Source: Aureococcus anophagefferens
Taxonomy: Eukaryota; Sar; Pelagophyceae; Pelagomonadales; Pelagomonadaceae
NCBI RefSeq assembly: GCF_000186865.1
Contig: NW_008705568.1
Span: 155,254 to 219,253 of the forward strand
Direction: 5' to 3'
DNA length: 64,000 bases
Position numbers and translations under genes: made by a program. Below, piece by piece: positions 63,709 to 64,000 of this stretch (position 1 is its first letter; each line of letters starts with the position of its first letter). Under the pieces are notes generated by a model. That model made no database searches and had not been told where the DNA came from. It was given only the letters and a program-made list of their open reading frames with translations.

Positions 63709-64000
63709 ATGCGCCGGCTGCTGCGGCTCGCCGCCGCGCTCCTGGTCGCCGTCGCCAGCGGCGACACCGCGCCGCCGCCGGAGGAGCCGGAGCCCATGGC
63801 GAGCTCCAACACGCTCGGCGGCGAGTTCATCGTCGCCGCCGCGGCGGCGCCGGAGCCCGACGCCGAGGAGGTCGACGCCGCGGGCGAGGCCGCGGCGGCC
63901 TTCGAGGCGCGGCGCGCCGCGCTCAGCGAGGCCATGGCGCCGCCCGACGACTACGACGCGTCGGGCGAGGACGACGCGGTTTTAGCGGAGATGATTCGCG
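63709..64000 (+). CDS. Start of a secreted acidic protein, 3' end outside the window
   Basis: ATG 63709 gives MRRLLRLAAALLVAVASGDT, a convincing signal peptide, followed by a Pro/Glu-rich acidic region (APPPEEPEPMASSNTLGGEF, then Ala/Glu repeats). No stop before the window edge, so 97 residues are visible. No domain recognised. Confidence 0.55.
   Translation, partial: MRRLLRLAAALLVAVASGDTAPPPEEPEPMASSNTLGGEFIVAAAAAPEPDAEEVDAAGEAAAAFEARRAALSEAMAPPDDYDASGEDDAVLAEMIR

Overview
The window looks like nuclear DNA from a very GC-rich, gene-dense microbial eukaryote, most likely a pelagophyte (stramenopile) alga close to Aureococcus anophagefferens. This is an inference from what the sequence shows: GC near 70 percent; monocistronic genes on both strands with no bacterial ribosome-binding sites; eukaryote-only families (NEK kinase, RBR ubiquitin ligase, FCP1-like phosphatases, Mpv17, mitochondrial pyruvate carrier, two-pore K+ channel, DUF285/BspA-type repeats). 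The strongest evidence is ten copies of a ~170-205 bp element that sits inside coding regions with terminal inverted repeats and 8-bp target duplications, and that can be spliced out exactly. Such 'introners' are known from Aureococcus and Micromonas.

Layout. 1-3 kb: a left-truncated minus-strand gene with two introns, then a frame-broken coding region. 3-9 kb: an ASCH-domain protein with a histone-H1-like linker, an unrecognised minus-strand gene and an ankyrin/WW protein. 9-15 kb: an AIG1-like membrane protein, a JmjC/cupin-8 oxygenase and a TPR/J-domain cochaperone (contains an 81-N gap). 15-21.5 kb: an MFS transporter, a broken DUF285 gene, a NEK-like kinase with one introner of each family, and a mercaptopyruvate-type sulfurtransferase. 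21.5-25.5 kb: a DoxX-like membrane protein, a 942-bp TIR/8-bp-TSD element full of GTTCCGG motifs, and a 747-aa unrecognised protein. 25.6-30.9 kb: a receptor-like protein with CUB repeats outside, one membrane span, and an RBR E3 ligase inside. 31-36 kb: an unrecognised protein, an HNH-like cysteine/histidine protein and degraded coding pieces. 36-42.6 kb: a membrane-anchored long-chain acyl-CoA synthetase, a fused tandem mitochondrial-pyruvate-carrier protein, a two-pore K+ channel and an inverted-repeat-bounded segment. 42.7-50 kb: an FCP1-like HAD protein, an Mpv17-like protein, a 1363-aa orphan and homoserine dehydrogenase. 50-55 kb: tandem WW + FCP1-like phosphatases. 55-60 kb: a dual-specificity phosphatase, a voltage-sensor-like membrane protein, a secreted glycosyltransferase-like protein and a DHH/CBS phosphoesterase. 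60-64 kb: a tyrosinase, an extended SDR and the start of a secreted protein.

The genes do not form one pathway. They are packed head-to-head or tail-to-tail with tiny spacers (one pair overlaps by its stop codons), so many short intergenic segments must serve two genes. The main biological story is intron creation. Two related introner families share an internal core. Family A target duplications always begin GT and family B duplications always begin GC, so the duplication itself supplies the 5' splice site and the element end supplies the AG. Elements occur in both orientations relative to the host gene.

Limits: several genes carry single-base indels that are better explained by residual assembly error or recent decay than by biology. 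Start codons and small introns are inferred from reading frames and family similarity only. No transcript data or database search was available.
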